Assembly (NCBI GenBank): GCA_018222865.1 | Contig: JAAEZM010000012.1 | Span: forward strand, 18,361 to 82,360 | Direction of reading: 5' to 3' | Source: Alphaproteobacteria bacterium | Lineage (GTDB): Bacteria > Pseudomonadota > Alphaproteobacteria > Caulobacterales > Maricaulaceae | DNA: 64,000 nucleotides | In this document: piece by piece, positions 18,682-28,205 of the stretch | Layout of the letters: every line of letters begins with the position of its first letter | Numbering within the stretch: position 1 is the stretch's first letter | The notes under the pieces: model-generated | Database searches by the model: none | What the model was told of the DNA's origin: nothing | What the model saw: the letters and a program-made list of their open reading frames with translations, nothing else | Program-made: the position numbers and the translations under genes

Positions 18682-19673
18682 GCGCGCTCGACCACGAAAT
18701 CGACGAGGTCCTCAAGCGCTGCGCGCCATTCATTGGCAGGGAAGCGCTGAAGCGCAATACGGGCGGATTTGGCGTGGTCACGCGCTGCATCCACTGTCGC
18801 CTTGATGGCACCGCGCGCCTGCATATAGCTGACAGCCTTGTCGAAATCGCCTTCACGCTGATCACTGTCGGCGATAACGCGTTTCCAGAACTCTGCTTCT
18901 TCGCCTGTGGCGGCTTGCAGGCAGAGCGCGACCGGCAGGGTGACCTTGCCTTCGCGGAAATCATCGCCAACCGATTTGCCGAGCTTTGAGGCCTGACCAC
19001 CATAGTCGAGCGCATCATCGACCAGTTGAAACGCCAGGCCGAGCTCACGGCCATAGGTTTCCAAGGCCGTCTCGTCCTCTTGCGACCGCCCGGCGACAAT
19101 GCCGGACACCTGAGCTGCAGCGGCAAACAGCGCTGCTGTCTTGGCGTCGATAATCTGCATATAGGTGTCGACCGAGACCGACATGTCTTTCACGGCAGAC
19201 AATTGGCGGACTTCGCCTTCAGCAATCGTCGATGCCGCTGCGGACAGGACCCCAAGCGCCTTCATCGAGCCGGCCTCCACCATCAAGGAGAAGGAGCGGG
19301 CGAACAGAAAATCGCCGACCAGCACGCTGGAGGCATTCCCCCAGATGAGATTGGCGGCGGTCTTGCCGCGGCGCATGCCGCTCTCATCGACCACATCATC
19401 ATGCAGCAGGGTCGCCGTATGAATAAACTCTACGGCTGCGGCGAGCTTCATCACCGAGTCTTCAGTGTAGCCAAGAAGATTGCCAGCGGCGACCGTGATC
19501 ATCGGACGGACACGTTTGCCGCCCGCCTCAATCAAGTATTTTGCCAACTCGGGAATAAGCTCAACATGGCTGTCGAGTCTTTCCAGGATAAGGGCATCCA
19601 CGCGGCGCATATCCGCATAGGCGAGGTCCGCGAGCTGTTGAGCCGCGTTCTTTTCCGGATGGGGGTCCGTCAT
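18675..19673 (-). CDS. ispB: Octaprenyl/polyprenyl diphosphate synthase
   Basis: A 332-residue trans-prenyltransferase that makes the ubiquinone side chain. The first Asp-rich motif is in LLHDDVVDESGMRRG, the second in QLVDDALDYGG, with the chain-binding GGKRVRPM upstream. The real start is the ATG at 19673 (MTDPHPEK); the frame is open for about 130 more codons upstream, but that part has no family similarity and overlaps a plus-strand gene. Chain length (octa or deca) is not determined; in Alphaproteobacteria decaprenyl is common, so the symbol is tentative. It is divergent from the DUF2007 gene. Confidence 0.92.
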   Translation of the reverse strand: MTDPHPEKNAAQQLADLAYADMRRVDALILERLDSHVELIPELAKYLIEAGGKRVRPMITVAAGNLLGYTEDSVMKLAAAVEFIHTATLLHDDVVDESGMRRGKTAANLIWGNASSVLVGDFLFARSFSLMVEAGSMKALGVLSAAASTIAEGEVRQLSAVKDMSVSVDTYMQIIDAKTAALFAAAAQVSGIVAGRSQEDETALETYGRELGLAFQLVDDALDYGGQASKLGKSVGDDFREGKVTLPVALCLQAATGEEAEFWKRVIADSDQREGDFDKAVSYMQARGAIKATVDAARDHAKSARIALQRFPANEWRAALEDLVDFVVERAY

Positions 19674-19811
19674 CGTCGATTTAATGCTGACCACGCTGTC
19701 CACAGCGGCCCACCTCTTGCAGCCCCGATAGTCTCCGTGACAATAGAAATCCATGGCTGTCGCGGCAAGCGGCGAGCGCGGTGTCATAACAGCGCAGGAG
19801 TTCAAAGACGC

Positions 19812-20039
19812 GTGAAGGACATATTGAAAACTCAAGATCCCGTGAAGCTTTCCTTCGCCGTGGATGTTCTTAACCAGGCTGGTATCCAGTCCGTCGTGCT
19901 CGATGACGCGACTGCCGGCCTTTATGGCGGAGGCTTGCCTTTCATCCAGCGTCGGCTCGCCGTGGCTGATGAGGACGCGCATCAAGCGCGCACTGCTCTG
20001 GATGCTGCCTTCAAGGATATCGAGCAACCGCCGGAATGA
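19812..20039 (+). CDS. DUF2007 small protein
   Basis: A 75-residue protein starting with GTG, preceded by CAGGAG. The sequence (VKLSFAVDVLNQAGIQSVVLDD, then a loop and RRLAVADEDAHQARTALDAAF) fits the DUF2007 family of small putative signal-transducing domains with a ferredoxin-like fold. Its role is unknown. The stop overlaps the next start as ATGA, so it is coupled to the tRNA methyltransferase-like gene, an association seen in other Alphaproteobacteria. Confidence 0.8.
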   Translation: MKDILKTQDPVKLSFAVDVLNQAGIQSVVLDDATAGLYGGGLPFIQRRLAVADEDAHQARTALDAAFKDIEQPPE

Positions 20040-20776
20040 GCTCTGTACGCGAGACCGATCTTTCAACCCTTCTTTCGGGGAGGGTGAAACTGCATCAGCC
20101 CCTCAAGGGCTATCGTGCTGGTATGGATGCGGTCATGCTCGCCGCGAGCCTGTCTGCGGGGGCGGGCGAGCATCTCATTGAACTGGGCTGTGGCCCGGGT
20201 GCCGCCCTGATGAGCGCGGCCCTGCGCCTTCCCGATGCTCGCTTCACAGCCTTTGAGGTCGAGGGCTGGGCCGCTGATCTGGCGCGGAAAAATGCGCAGG
20301 ACAATAATGTCAGTGATCGCGTCGAAATCATCGAAGGGGATATCGCCAGGATTGAGCCGCGCCAGGATATCGACCAGGTCTTCTTCAATCCGCCGTTTTT
20401 TGATGATCCCGATGCGCTTCGTCCACCGAGCCCGGAAAAGGAGCGCGCCTGGATGTCGGGCGATGCGCCCCTGCCGGTCTGGATGAGAGCGGCGGGCTAT
20501 CTGCTCAAGGGCAAGGGGTATCTGACGCTGATCCATCGCGCCGACGCCTTGGCGGATATTCTTGCCGCGGCGCAGCCGGTCTTTGGTTCCGCCGTGATCC
20601 TGCCCATTCATCCGCGCGCAGACCGGCCGGCGAAACGGGTGATCGTGAAATTCCGCAAGGGCGGAAAATCGCCTTTGAAACTTCTGCCACCGCTGGTTCT
20701 GCACGAGGGCGAGGCGCGGGAATACAGCGCGCGGGCGCAGGCCGTTTATGATGGGGCAGCGCTAGAGCTGGGCTGA
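20036..20776 (+). CDS. TrmN6-like tRNA/rRNA N6-adenine methyltransferase
   Basis: A 246-residue class I methyltransferase. It has an N-terminal segment KLHQPLKGYRAGMDAVMLAA typical of the tRNA1(Val) A37 N6-methyltransferase family, the AdoMet motif LIELGCGPGAALM, and the catalytic QVFFNPPFFDD (NPPF). In that family the product is N6-methyladenosine in tRNA. It starts inside the stop of the DUF2007 gene (ATGA). The enzyme class is firm; the exact RNA target is inferred from similarity. Confidence 0.85.
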   Translation: MSSVRETDLSTLLSGRVKLHQPLKGYRAGMDAVMLAASLSAGAGEHLIELGCGPGAALMSAALRLPDARFTAFEVEGWAADLARKNAQDNNVSDRVEIIEGDIARIEPRQDIDQVFFNPPFFDDPDALRPPSPEKERAWMSGDAPLPVWMRAAGYLLKGKGYLTLIHRADALADILAAAQPVFGSAVILPIHPRADRPAKRVIVKFRKGGKSPLKLLPPLVLHEGEAREYSARAQAVYDGAALELG

Positions 20777-20812
20777 GGTCTTCTGCGGTGCAGCATGAAC
20801 AACCTGCCGCGC

Positions 20813-20841
20813 TTGATTAGGCAAGCGCACAGGCCTAGTGT
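20813..20841 (+). promoter_or_regulatory. Candidate promoter for glyQ
   Basis: TTGATT at 20813-20818 and TAGTGT at 20836-20841 are separated by 17 bp and lie about 45 bp before the glyQ ATG. The match to a sigma-70-type promoter is modest, but it is the best in the 110-nt gap. Confidence 0.35.
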
Positions 20842-20886
20842 CGGCGCGAATTTGCCGTCTTGCCTGCCCGCCGGGATACCCGCTTC

Positions 20887-21777
20887 ATGTCCAATCAATC
20901 CGCTCCGTCTTTTCAGGACCTTATCCTTCGTCTTCAGGCCTATTGGGCGAAGCAGGGCTGTGCAATTTTGCAGCCTTATGATGTCGAAGTGGGAGCGGGG
21001 ACATTGCATCCGGCAACGACGCTGCGCTCCCTGGGGCCACGTCCCTGGAAAGCGGCTTATGTTCAGCCTTCACGGCGTCCGGCCGATGGCCGCTATGGCG
21101 AGAACCCGAACCGCCTGCAGCATTACTACCAGTTCCAGGTCCTTCTAAAGCCATGCCCGGCTGATATTCAGGATCTCTATCTCGGCTCGCTCGACGCCAT
21201 CGGCATTGACCGCCAATTGCATGATGTCCGCTTCGTTGAGGATGATTGGGAGAATCCGACGGTTGGCGCCTGGGGGCTGGGCTGGGAAGTCTGGTGTGAC
21301 GGAATGGAAGTCAGCCAGTTCACTTATTTCCAACAGGTGGGCGGTCTGGATGTCGATCTCGTCTCCGGCGAGCTGACCTATGGCCTCGAACGTCTCGCCA
21401 TGTATGTGCAGGGCGTCGAGAACGTCTATGATCTCGACTTTAATGGAGCGGGGATCAAATACGGTGATGTCTTCCTGGAGGCAGAACGCCAGTATTCCGA
21501 GTTCAATTTCGAGCATGCCGATGTCGACATGCTGATCGAGTGGTTCAAGGGCGCGGAAAGCCAGTGCAAGGCGTTGCTGGATCTGGAAAAGCCGCTGCCG
21601 CTTCCCGCTTATGACTTTTGCCTGAAAGCCTCGCACCTGTTCAACCTGGTCGATGCTCGCGGTGCGATTTCTGTCGCCGAACGCGCCAGCTGGATCGCCC
21701 GTGTTCGCGAACTGGCCAAGGGCTGCGCCGAGGCCTGGGTGGCGAGCGAACGCCAGGCGCTGGAGGCTGCAGAGTGA
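20887..21777 (+). CDS. glyQ: Glycyl-tRNA synthetase alpha subunit
   Basis: The 296-residue alpha subunit of the alpha2-beta2 glycyl-tRNA synthetase, which forms glycyl-adenylate. The conserved opening [39 protein letters not shown], the motif [20 protein letters not shown] and [14 protein letters not shown] are present. The ATG at 20887 is chosen because the family starts here; a longer frame begins at 20860. The beta subunit glyS lies about 1 kb downstream, separated by two GFA-family genes on the same strand rather than adjacent to glyQ as usual. Confidence 0.96.
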   Translation: MSNQSAPSFQDLILRLQAYWAKQGCAILQPYDVEVGAGTLHPATTLRSLGPRPWKAAYVQPSRRPADGRYGENPNRLQHYYQFQVLLKPCPADIQDLYLGSLDAIGIDRQLHDVRFVEDDWENPTVGAWGLGWEVWCDGMEVSQFTYFQQVGGLDVDLVSGELTYGLERLAMYVQGVENVYDLDFNGAGIKYGDVFLEAERQYSEFNFEHADVDMLIEWFKGAESQCKALLDLEKPLPLPAYDFCLKASHLFNLVDARGAISVAERASWIARVRELAKGCAEAWVASERQALEAAE

Positions 21778-21841
21778 ACAACGCAGTCAGACATCTATCC
21801 ATCCCCTCAAGAGGGAAGGTGTCCATTATGGAGCAATCCTC

Positions 21842-22303
21842 ATGAGACTTCCCCTGCGAGGCGGCTGCCAGTGCGGTGCGATCCGCTTTGAGATCACCAA
21901 GCGTCCGCTGACGCTGTTCTGCAATCACAGTGTGGACAGTCAGCAGGAGACGTCTTCGGCCTTCTCCATGTCCCTTCTCGTGCCGCGAGATGGTCTGAAA
22001 TATCTCAAAGGCGCACCGAAAGCCTTTGAAACCCAGATCGCGAATGGCAAGGCCACCAAGTCGGCCCTGTTCTGTGAGAAATGCGGTACGCGGATCGCCA
22101 ATGATACGGCGGGCAACCCATCGCTCTCGGTCAAGGCCTCCTGTCTGGATGATCGCGCCAAGCTGAAACCGGTCGGCCATATCTGGGTCAAGGAAGCCCA
22201 GGACTGGGTCGTTTTCCACGAAGATGCCCTGATTTACGAAGAAGCCCCGGATGATGGCTATTTCGCCCTCATGGAACGCTGGGCCGCACAAGAGTACGCT
22301 TGA
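21842..22303 (+). CDS. GFA-family (CENP-V fold) protein with a degenerate zinc site
   Basis: A 153-residue member of the glutathione-dependent formaldehyde-activating (GFA/CENP-V) family. It keeps the first pair CQC (residues 9 and 11) and FCEKC near 78-81. The central CxCxxC of the family is changed: CNHSVDS stands where its neighbour has CCHCTNC, so two Cys ligands are Ser. It may bind one zinc less or have lost catalysis. ATG at 21842, with GGAG 8 nt upstream. It ends in TGATG with the next paralogue, so the two are coupled. About 40% of positions are shared with that paralogue by eye. The function is not established for either. Confidence 0.82.
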   Translation: MRLPLRGGCQCGAIRFEITKRPLTLFCNHSVDSQQETSSAFSMSLLVPRDGLKYLKGAPKAFETQIANGKATKSALFCEKCGTRIANDTAGNPSLSVKASCLDDRAKLKPVGHIWVKEAQDWVVFHEDALIYEEAPDDGYFALMERWAAQEYA

Positions 22304-22794
22304 TGTCTGCGAGCGCGATCAAAGCCATGACATTCCCACGCGAGGGCGGTTGCCAGTGCGGCGCCGTGCGGTATGCGGTCACGGTCGAGCCGACCGCGCT
22401 TTACTGTTGCCATTGCACGAATTGCCAATCCCAAGGCGGTAGCGCCTTCGCTATGTCAATGCTGGTGCCGCGCAGCGGATTTGCCTTTATCAAGGGTGAG
22501 CCGAAAGCGTTTCATTTCGTCGCCGATAGCGGCAAGAGAAAGATCGGCTGGTACTGCCCGGAATGCGGTGGGCGCCTCATGCATGATACGGAAGGGCGCG
22601 ACAGCGTAACCGTTCGTGCCGGGACGCTCGACGGGGCGCAGGACCTCGCGCCGGTCGGGCACATCTGGACGCGCAGTGCGCAGGCCTGGATGGCATTCGA
22701 CGAGACCGATCTGGTTTATGAAAAAGCGCCGACAGACGGCTATGCGGCGCTGAAAGCAAAATGGGCGAGCCAACAATCGCTGGTGACCGAGTAA
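22303..22794 (+). CDS. GFA-family (CENP-V fold) zinc protein
   Basis: A 163-residue GFA/CENP-V-family protein with all zinc ligands visible: GGCQCG, YCCHCTNCQSQ and WYCPECGG. Family members include formaldehyde-glutathione adduct enzymes, but most are uncharacterised. The ATG at 22303 shares its A with the stop of the preceding paralogue; a second ATG at 22327 would remove the N-terminal MSASAIKA. The gene ends directly before glyS (stop and start abut), so glyQ, two GFA genes and glyS look like one transcript. Confidence 0.85.
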   Translation: MSASAIKAMTFPREGGCQCGAVRYAVTVEPTALYCCHCTNCQSQGGSAFAMSMLVPRSGFAFIKGEPKAFHFVADSGKRKIGWYCPECGGRLMHDTEGRDSVTVRAGTLDGAQDLAPVGHIWTRSAQAWMAFDETDLVYEKAPTDGYAALKAKWASQQSLVTE

Positions 22795-24813
22795 ATGTCC
22801 GAACTTCTTTTTGAAATTTTCTGCGAGGAAATCCCCGCAGGCATGCAGGCCAAGGCGGCCAAGGATCTCGAAGCTGCGCTGGTGAAAGCGTTGGGCGAGG
22901 CCGGGCTGGCCGCGGAGACGAGCGCCTCCTATGTCGGCGCGCGCCGTTTGACGGTCGTGATGACCGGCCTGCCGGATAAGGCCGATGATGTGCGCGATGA
23001 GCGCAAGGGCCCGCGCGTCGGTGCGCCGGACAAGGCCGTTGAGGGCTTTTTGCGCGGCGCCGGTCTGAGCAGTCTTGATCAGTGCGAACAGCGCGAGGAC
23101 AAGAAGGGCGCCTTCTGGGTTGCCATTATCGACAAGCCAGGTCGCACGACCACCGAGGTCGTCGCCGAGGCCATTCCGGCCATCCTGCAGAATTTCCACT
23201 GGCCCAAATCGATGAAGATCGGCGAGGGCGAGAAAGCCCAGCGCTGGGTGCGCCCGATCCAGCGCATTCTCTGTGTCTTCAATGGCGAGGTGGTCGATTT
23301 CGACGTGTTTGGCCTGAAAGCCGGCAACATTACCGAAGGCCACCGCGTTCATGGCCGCGGCCCTTATGAGGTCAAGGATTTCTCTGATTACACGGCCCAG
23401 CTGGAAGGGCCGGGGCATGTCATTCTCGATGCGGAAGAGCGCAAGCGCCTGATCATGGAAGGTGCCACCAAGGCCTGTGGTGATGCCGGTCTGGAACTGG
23501 TCGAGGATCAAGGCCTTCTCAATGAGGTTTGCGGTCTGGTGGAATGGCCCGTACCGGTGCTCGGCGAGATGGACCCGGACTTTCTGGACCTGCCGCCGGA
23601 AGTCATCACCCTGACCATGAAGACGCACCAGAAATACTTCGCGGTGCGTGATCCCAAGACGGGCAAGCTGTCCGCGCATTTCGTCACTGTTGCCAATCAG
23701 ACCGCGCCGGATGGTGGCAAGGCCATCGCCGCAGGCAATTCCCGCGTGCTTTCAGCGCGTCTCGCCGATGCGCGCCATTTCTGGGATAATGACCGCAAGA
23801 CGCCGCTTTCTGACATGGCGGATCAGCTCTCCAAGATCACCTTCCACGAGAAGCTGGGCACGGTGGCCGACAAGGTCGACCGCGTTGCGGCGCTCGCGCG
23901 CGAGCTGGCGCCTGTTGTGGGTGCGGATGCGGATCTGGCGGAGAAAGCCGCGCGTCTGGCCAAGGCGGATCTGGTGTCCGAAATGGTCTATGAATTCCCC
24001 GAGCTTCAGGGCGCGATGGGGCGGTATTACGCTTTGGAACAGGGCGAAGACGCCGCTGTCGCCGACGCCATCAAGGCGCATTACAAGCCGCAGGGCCCGT
24101 CTGACGAAGTGCCGGTGGAACCCGTTTCCGCCGCAGTCGCCCTGGCCGACAAGCTCGACACGCTGATCGGCTTCTGGGCCATCGACGAAAAACCGACGGG
24201 CTCCAAGGACCCGTTCGCCCTGCGCCGCGCCGCGCTTGGCGTAATCCGGATTCTGCTAGAGGGTGACTTCCGTCGCGGACTGACCGATGTTGAAGGTGTT
24301 TCAGAAAACCTCCTCGCTTTCTTCGCTGAGCGCTTGAAAGTCCACCTTCGCGATGAAGGCATTCGTCATGATGTGATCGATGCTGTGTTCGCGCTGGGGG
24401 ATGATGACCTTGTTCGCGTCACGGCCCGGTCGCGGGCGCTGCAAGCCTTCCTCGATACTGAGGATGGCACGGCGCTTCTGGCTGGGTTTAAGCGGGCCTC
24501 CAACATCCTTGCCAAGACCGAGGATATGCCGGAGGGCGAATATGACGCCGCGGCCGCTGTTGAGGCCGAGGAGAAAGCTCTGATCGAGGCCGTCGAGAAA
24601 GCACGGCCGGAGGCGGAAAAAGCGCTGGAGACCGAGGATTTCACCGGCGCGATGGCAGCACTGGCATTGCTCCGTGCACCAATTGATGCATTTTTCGATC
24701 AGGTGATCGTCAACAGTGATGATGAAATGTTGCGCCGCAACAGACTTCTTTTATTGTCCGCCATCCGCGGGGCAATTTCCAGGGTTGCAGATTTCAGCCG
24801 AATTGAAGGCTGA
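22795..24813 (+). CDS. glyS: Glycyl-tRNA synthetase beta subunit
   Basis: The 672-residue beta subunit, which carries the tRNA-binding parts. It starts MSELLFEIFCEEIPAGM, with the family segments NFHWPKSMKI, RPIQRILCVF, HRVHG and the C-terminal HD-like and anticodon-binding region ending LLLLSAIRGAISRVADFSRIEG. Length is in the normal range. The start codon follows immediately on the stop of the GFA gene. ppdK follows 55 nt downstream. Confidence 0.96.
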   Translation: MSELLFEIFCEEIPAGMQAKAAKDLEAALVKALGEAGLAAETSASYVGARRLTVVMTGLPDKADDVRDERKGPRVGAPDKAVEGFLRGAGLSSLDQCEQREDKKGAFWVAIIDKPGRTTTEVVAEAIPAILQNFHWPKSMKIGEGEKAQRWVRPIQRILCVFNGEVVDFDVFGLKAGNITEGHRVHGRGPYEVKDFSDYTAQLEGPGHVILDAEERKRLIMEGATKACGDAGLELVEDQGLLNEVCGLVEWPVPVLGEMDPDFLDLPPEVITLTMKTHQKYFAVRDPKTGKLSAHFVTVANQTAPDGGKAIAAGNSRVLSARLADARHFWDNDRKTPLSDMADQLSKITFHEKLGTVADKVDRVAALARELAPVVGADADLAEKAARLAKADLVSEMVYEFPELQGAMGRYYALEQGEDAAVADAIKAHYKPQGPSDEVPVEPVSAAVALADKLDTLIGFWAIDEKPTGSKDPFALRRAALGVIRILLEGDFRRGLTDVEGVSENLLAFFAERLKVHLRDEGIRHDVIDAVFALGDDDLVRVTARSRALQAFLDTEDGTALLAGFKRASNILAKTEDMPEGEYDAAAAVEAEEKALIEAVEKARPEAEKALETEDFTGAMAALALLRAPIDAFFDQVIVNSDDEMLRRNRLLLLSAIRGAISRVADFSRIEG

Positions 24814-24868
24814 GTATTGAGACGGACTGAGATGCTTATTCGGGCATCGGCTTAAGGGGCTTAAGACT

Positions 24869-27544
24869 ATGAGCGCAGACACGAAGTGGGTTTATGCGTT
24901 TGGCGGCGGTAATAGCGAAGGCGAAGCCGGCATGCGCACCCTCCTTGGAGGCAAGGGCGCAAATCTGGCCGAGATGGCCAAGCTGGGGCTGCCAGTACCG
25001 CCAGGCTTCACCATCACTACCGAGGTCTGTAACGCTTATTACGACAATAACCGTCAGTATCCCGCCGAACTGGATGCCCAGGTTGAGGCCGCTCTCGCCG
25101 CGCTGGAAAAGACGGTTGAGAAGACATTTGGCGATCCGACCAATCCGCTCCTTGTCTCCGTGCGGTCCGGGGCTCGCGCCTCCATGCCGGGCATGATGGA
25201 TACGGTCCTCAATCTCGGCCTGAACGACGATACGGCTGAAGGCCTGGCTCAGCTCTCTGGTGATCGCCGCTTTGCCTATGACAGCTATCGCCGCTTCATC
25301 CAGATGTATTCCGATGTCGTACTCGGCGTGGATCACGGGATTTTCGAGGACATTCTCGACAGTTTCAAAGACGAGAATGACTATTCCCTCGATACCGATC
25401 TGACTGCAGAAGACTGGGAAACCATCGTCCAGGAATACAAGGCTGCTGCCGCCAGCGAGCTTGGCCATGACTTCCCGTCGGATCCGCGTGAACAGCTCTG
25501 GGGCGCGATCGGGGCCGTGTTTGCCTCCTGGATGAATGACCGCGCCAACACCTATCGCAAACTGCACGATATCCCGGCCAGCTGGGGCACGGCAGTGAAT
25601 GTCCAGGCGATGGTGTTTGGCAATATGGGTGAGACCTCTGCCACGGGCGTCGCCTTCACCCGCGACCCGTCCACGGGCGAGAATAGCTATTACGGCGAAT
25701 TCCTGGTCAATGCGCAGGGCGAGGATGTCGTCGCGGGTATCCGCACGCCGCAATGCCTCACCGAGGAAATGCGCGAGAAGATGGGCGATCACGCCCCGTC
25801 CATGGAAGCGGCCCTGCCGGACAGCTATGCCGAGCTGGCGGACGTGTTCGACAAGCTCGAGCGCCATTATCGCGACATGCAGGACATTGAGTTCACGGTC
25901 GAGCGTGGCCGTCTCTGGATGCTGCAGACCCGCAATGGCAAGCGCACCGCCAAGGCGGCGCTGAAAATCGCTGTTGATATGGCCTCTGAAGGTCTGATCT
26001 CCGAGACCGACGCGGTAATGCGCGTCGATCCCGCTCAGCTTGACCAGCTGCTGCACCCGACACTCGATCCCGACGCAGAGCGTGATGTGCTCACAGCAGG
26101 CCTGCCGGCCTCTCCTGGCGCGGCTTGCGGTGCGGTTGTGTTTGACAGTGATGAGGCCGAGGCCCGTGCCAAGGATGGCGAGAAGGTGATCCTTGTCCGT
26201 ATCGAGACCTCGCCGGAAGATATTCACGGCATGCATGCTGCTGAAGGCATTGTCACCGCACGCGGCGGCATGACCTCGCACGCCGCGGTCGTGGCGCGCG
26301 GCATGGGGCGTCCCTGTGTGTCTGGTGCGGGTCAGATCAAGATCGATTATGCCGCCAAGACCTTCACGGTTGGCCGCCGCGTGATCAAGGACGGCGATAT
26401 CGTCACGATTGATGGTGCGTCCGGTCAGGTGCTGGTCGGCGAAGCGAAGATGATCAAGCCGGAACTCACCGGCGATTTTGCCAAGCTGATGACCTGGGCT
26501 GATGGTGCGCGTCGCATGCGGGTGCGAACCAATGCGGAAACCCCGGCCGATTGCCAGACCGCTGTCGAGTTCGGCGCGGAAGGCATTGGTCTTTGCCGCA
26601 CCGAGCACATGTTCTTCGATGCGGATCGTATCGCAGCGGTGCGCGAGATGATCTTGTCCGATGGTCAAGATGGCCGCGTGACGGCGCTGGATAAAATCCT
26701 GCCCATGCAGCGCAATGATTTCAAAGAAATCTTCCGCATCATGGAAACGCGTCCGTGTACTATTCGCCTGCTTGATCCGCCGCTGCATGAATTCCTGCCG
26801 CACACGGAAGAGGATGTGGCCGATGTCGCCAAGGCGACCGGTCTGTCACCTGAGCTGCTCATGGGCCGGGCCCGTGATCTGGCGGAAAGCAATCCGATGC
26901 TGGGGCATCGCGGTTGCCGCCTCGGGATTACCTATCCGGAAATCTACGAGATGCAGGCGCGCGCGATTTTCGAGGCCCAGGTTGAGGTCGAAAAGGAAAC
27001 CGGTGTGAAACCGGTCGCGGAAGTCATGATCCCGCTGGTGGCGACAGCGGCCGAGCTCTCGATCCTCAAAGCCCGGGTGGCCGGTGTTGCCGCTGCGGTG
27101 GCTGAGGAGACCGGTGGCGAGCCGAAATATCTCATCGGGACCATGATTGAATTGCCGCGCGCAGCCTTGCGTGCCGGTGATATCGCCGAAGATGCAGAAT
27201 TCTTCTCCTTCGGTACCAATGACCTGACACAAACGACCTTCGGTCTGTCGCGCGATGATGCCGGCAAATTCCTCGGCGATTATCTCGAGGCCGGGATTTT
27301 CGAGAAGGATCCTTTTGTTTCCCTCGACCGCGATGGTGTGGGCGATCTGGTCAGCATTGCCGCTGAGCGTGGACGCGCCACGCGCGGTGATCTCAAGCTG
27401 GGCATTTGCGGCGAGCATGGCGGCGATCCGGCTTCCATCCATTTCTGCGAGGAAACCGGTTTGGATTACGTGTCCTGTTCGCCTTACCGCGTGCCGATCG
27501 CACGCCTTGCTGCGGCTCAGGCGCGGCTGAAACAATCCTCCTGA
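24869..27544 (+). CDS. ppdK: Pyruvate, phosphate dikinase
   Basis: An 891-residue PPDK, interconverting pyruvate + ATP + phosphate with phosphoenolpyruvate + AMP + pyrophosphate. The N-terminal ATP-binding domain starts KWVYAFGGGNSEGEAGM and LLGGKGANLAEM. The central phosphohistidine domain has RGGMTSHAAVVARGMGRPCV, and the C-terminal PEP domain has EGIGLCRTEHMFF and the catalytic Cys region GICGEHGGDP. All are intact. Preceded by AAGGGG. The 55-nt leader holds two copies of GGCTTAAG in direct repeat, with unknown meaning. In Alphaproteobacteria this enzyme commonly supports gluconeogenesis. Confidence 0.95.
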   Translation: MSADTKWVYAFGGGNSEGEAGMRTLLGGKGANLAEMAKLGLPVPPGFTITTEVCNAYYDNNRQYPAELDAQVEAALAALEKTVEKTFGDPTNPLLVSVRSGARASMPGMMDTVLNLGLNDDTAEGLAQLSGDRRFAYDSYRRFIQMYSDVVLGVDHGIFEDILDSFKDENDYSLDTDLTAEDWETIVQEYKAAAASELGHDFPSDPREQLWGAIGAVFASWMNDRANTYRKLHDIPASWGTAVNVQAMVFGNMGETSATGVAFTRDPSTGENSYYGEFLVNAQGEDVVAGIRTPQCLTEEMREKMGDHAPSMEAALPDSYAELADVFDKLERHYRDMQDIEFTVERGRLWMLQTRNGKRTAKAALKIAVDMASEGLISETDAVMRVDPAQLDQLLHPTLDPDAERDVLTAGLPASPGAACGAVVFDSDEAEARAKDGEKVILVRIETSPEDIHGMHAAEGIVTARGGMTSHAAVVARGMGRPCVSGAGQIKIDYAAKTFTVGRRVIKDGDIVTIDGASGQVLVGEAKMIKPELTGDFAKLMTWADGARRMRVRTNAETPADCQTAVEFGAEGIGLCRTEHMFFDADRIAAVREMILSDGQDGRVTALDKILPMQRNDFKEIFRIMETRPCTIRLLDPPLHEFLPHTEEDVADVAKATGLSPELLMGRARDLAESNPMLGHRGCRLGITYPEIYEMQARAIFEAQVEVEKETGVKPVAEVMIPLVATAAELSILKARVAGVAAAVAEETGGEPKYLIGTMIELPRAALRAGDIAEDAEFFSFGTNDLTQTTFGLSRDDAGKFLGDYLEAGIFEKDPFVSLDRDGVGDLVSIAAERGRATRGDLKLGICGEHGGDPASIHFCEETGLDYVSCSPYRVPIARLAAAQARLKQSS

Positions 27545-27629
27545 GCGGTGTAAAGCACCTCTCTCGATAAGTGACTTAAGTGGCGTGACCCTCTAGGGTT
27601 GCGCTGCTTTTCATTTGGGGAGGGGGTTA

Positions 27630-28205
27630 ATGCGCTATCGCGAAACGCTTGCGCCTGTCTGCGCCTTTATTGAGGCGATTGGAGTGCGCTGTTCGCCGGG
27701 CTCTGTCCCGACCGATAGCTTTTTGCCTGGCGTTGCGATTATCGAGGGCGGCCTCGTTTATGATGATAAGCAATTGGGCTCTCCCGGGGACTTGCTGCAC
27801 GAGGCCGGGCATCTGGCTTTGACACCACAGCGCGTTCGTCCGCTCCTGGATGGAGATGTTGGCGCCGTCATTGATGATATTCTCGCGACCGGTCTTCCCG
27901 ATAATCTCGCCCCACTCAATGAAGCAGAACGATCAATGATCGAGCGGAGCGAGCCCCTGGCCATCGCCTGGTCTTATGCTGCGGCCTGTGCGGCTGGGGT
28001 CGATCCGGACTGTGTGTTCTGGGAAGGCGGATATGGCACCAAGGATGGTGGGTCTCCGATGATTCTCAGAATGCAGATTGAGCAGGGGATGTTCCCCGGT
28101 GTTCTCGGGCTTGCTCAATTGGGCTTTTGTGGCCCTCCGCTACTCTTTGCGACGCCCGGACAGGCGGCACCTTTCCCGGCGATGCGAGGCTGGATGGCCG
28201 GGTGA
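27630..28205 (+). CDS. HExxH-motif protein of unknown function
   Basis: A 191-residue protein I cannot assign to a named family. It has no signal peptide. The centre contains DLLHEAGHLALTP (His57, Glu58, His61), a gluzincin-like HExxH pattern, which suggests a metal-dependent hydrolase fold, but no third ligand can be assigned with confidence. The C-terminal part is Gly/Pro-rich and contains FWEGGYGTKDGG. ATG at 27630 with GGGGAGGGGG just upstream, a strong ribosome-binding site. It stands alone downstream of ppdK. Confidence 0.7.
   Translation: MRYRETLAPVCAFIEAIGVRCSPGSVPTDSFLPGVAIIEGGLVYDDKQLGSPGDLLHEAGHLALTPQRVRPLLDGDVGAVIDDILATGLPDNLAPLNEAERSMIERSEPLAIAWSYAAACAAGVDPDCVFWEGGYGTKDGGSPMILRMQIEQGMFPGVLGLAQLGFCGPPLLFATPGQAAPFPAMRGWMAG

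Noticed and set aside
19026..20039. Long plus-strand frame running into the DUF2007 gene
   Set aside because: It overlaps the polyprenyl synthase on the other strand; only the last 75 codons match DUF2007, so the start was set at 19812.
24836..26803. 655-codon frame antisense to ppdK
   Set aside because: Arises from codon bias in ppdK; no family pattern.
27588..27599. Palindrome after ppdK as an intrinsic terminator
   Set aside because: ACCCT/AGGGT has only a 2-nt loop and no T-run directly after it.
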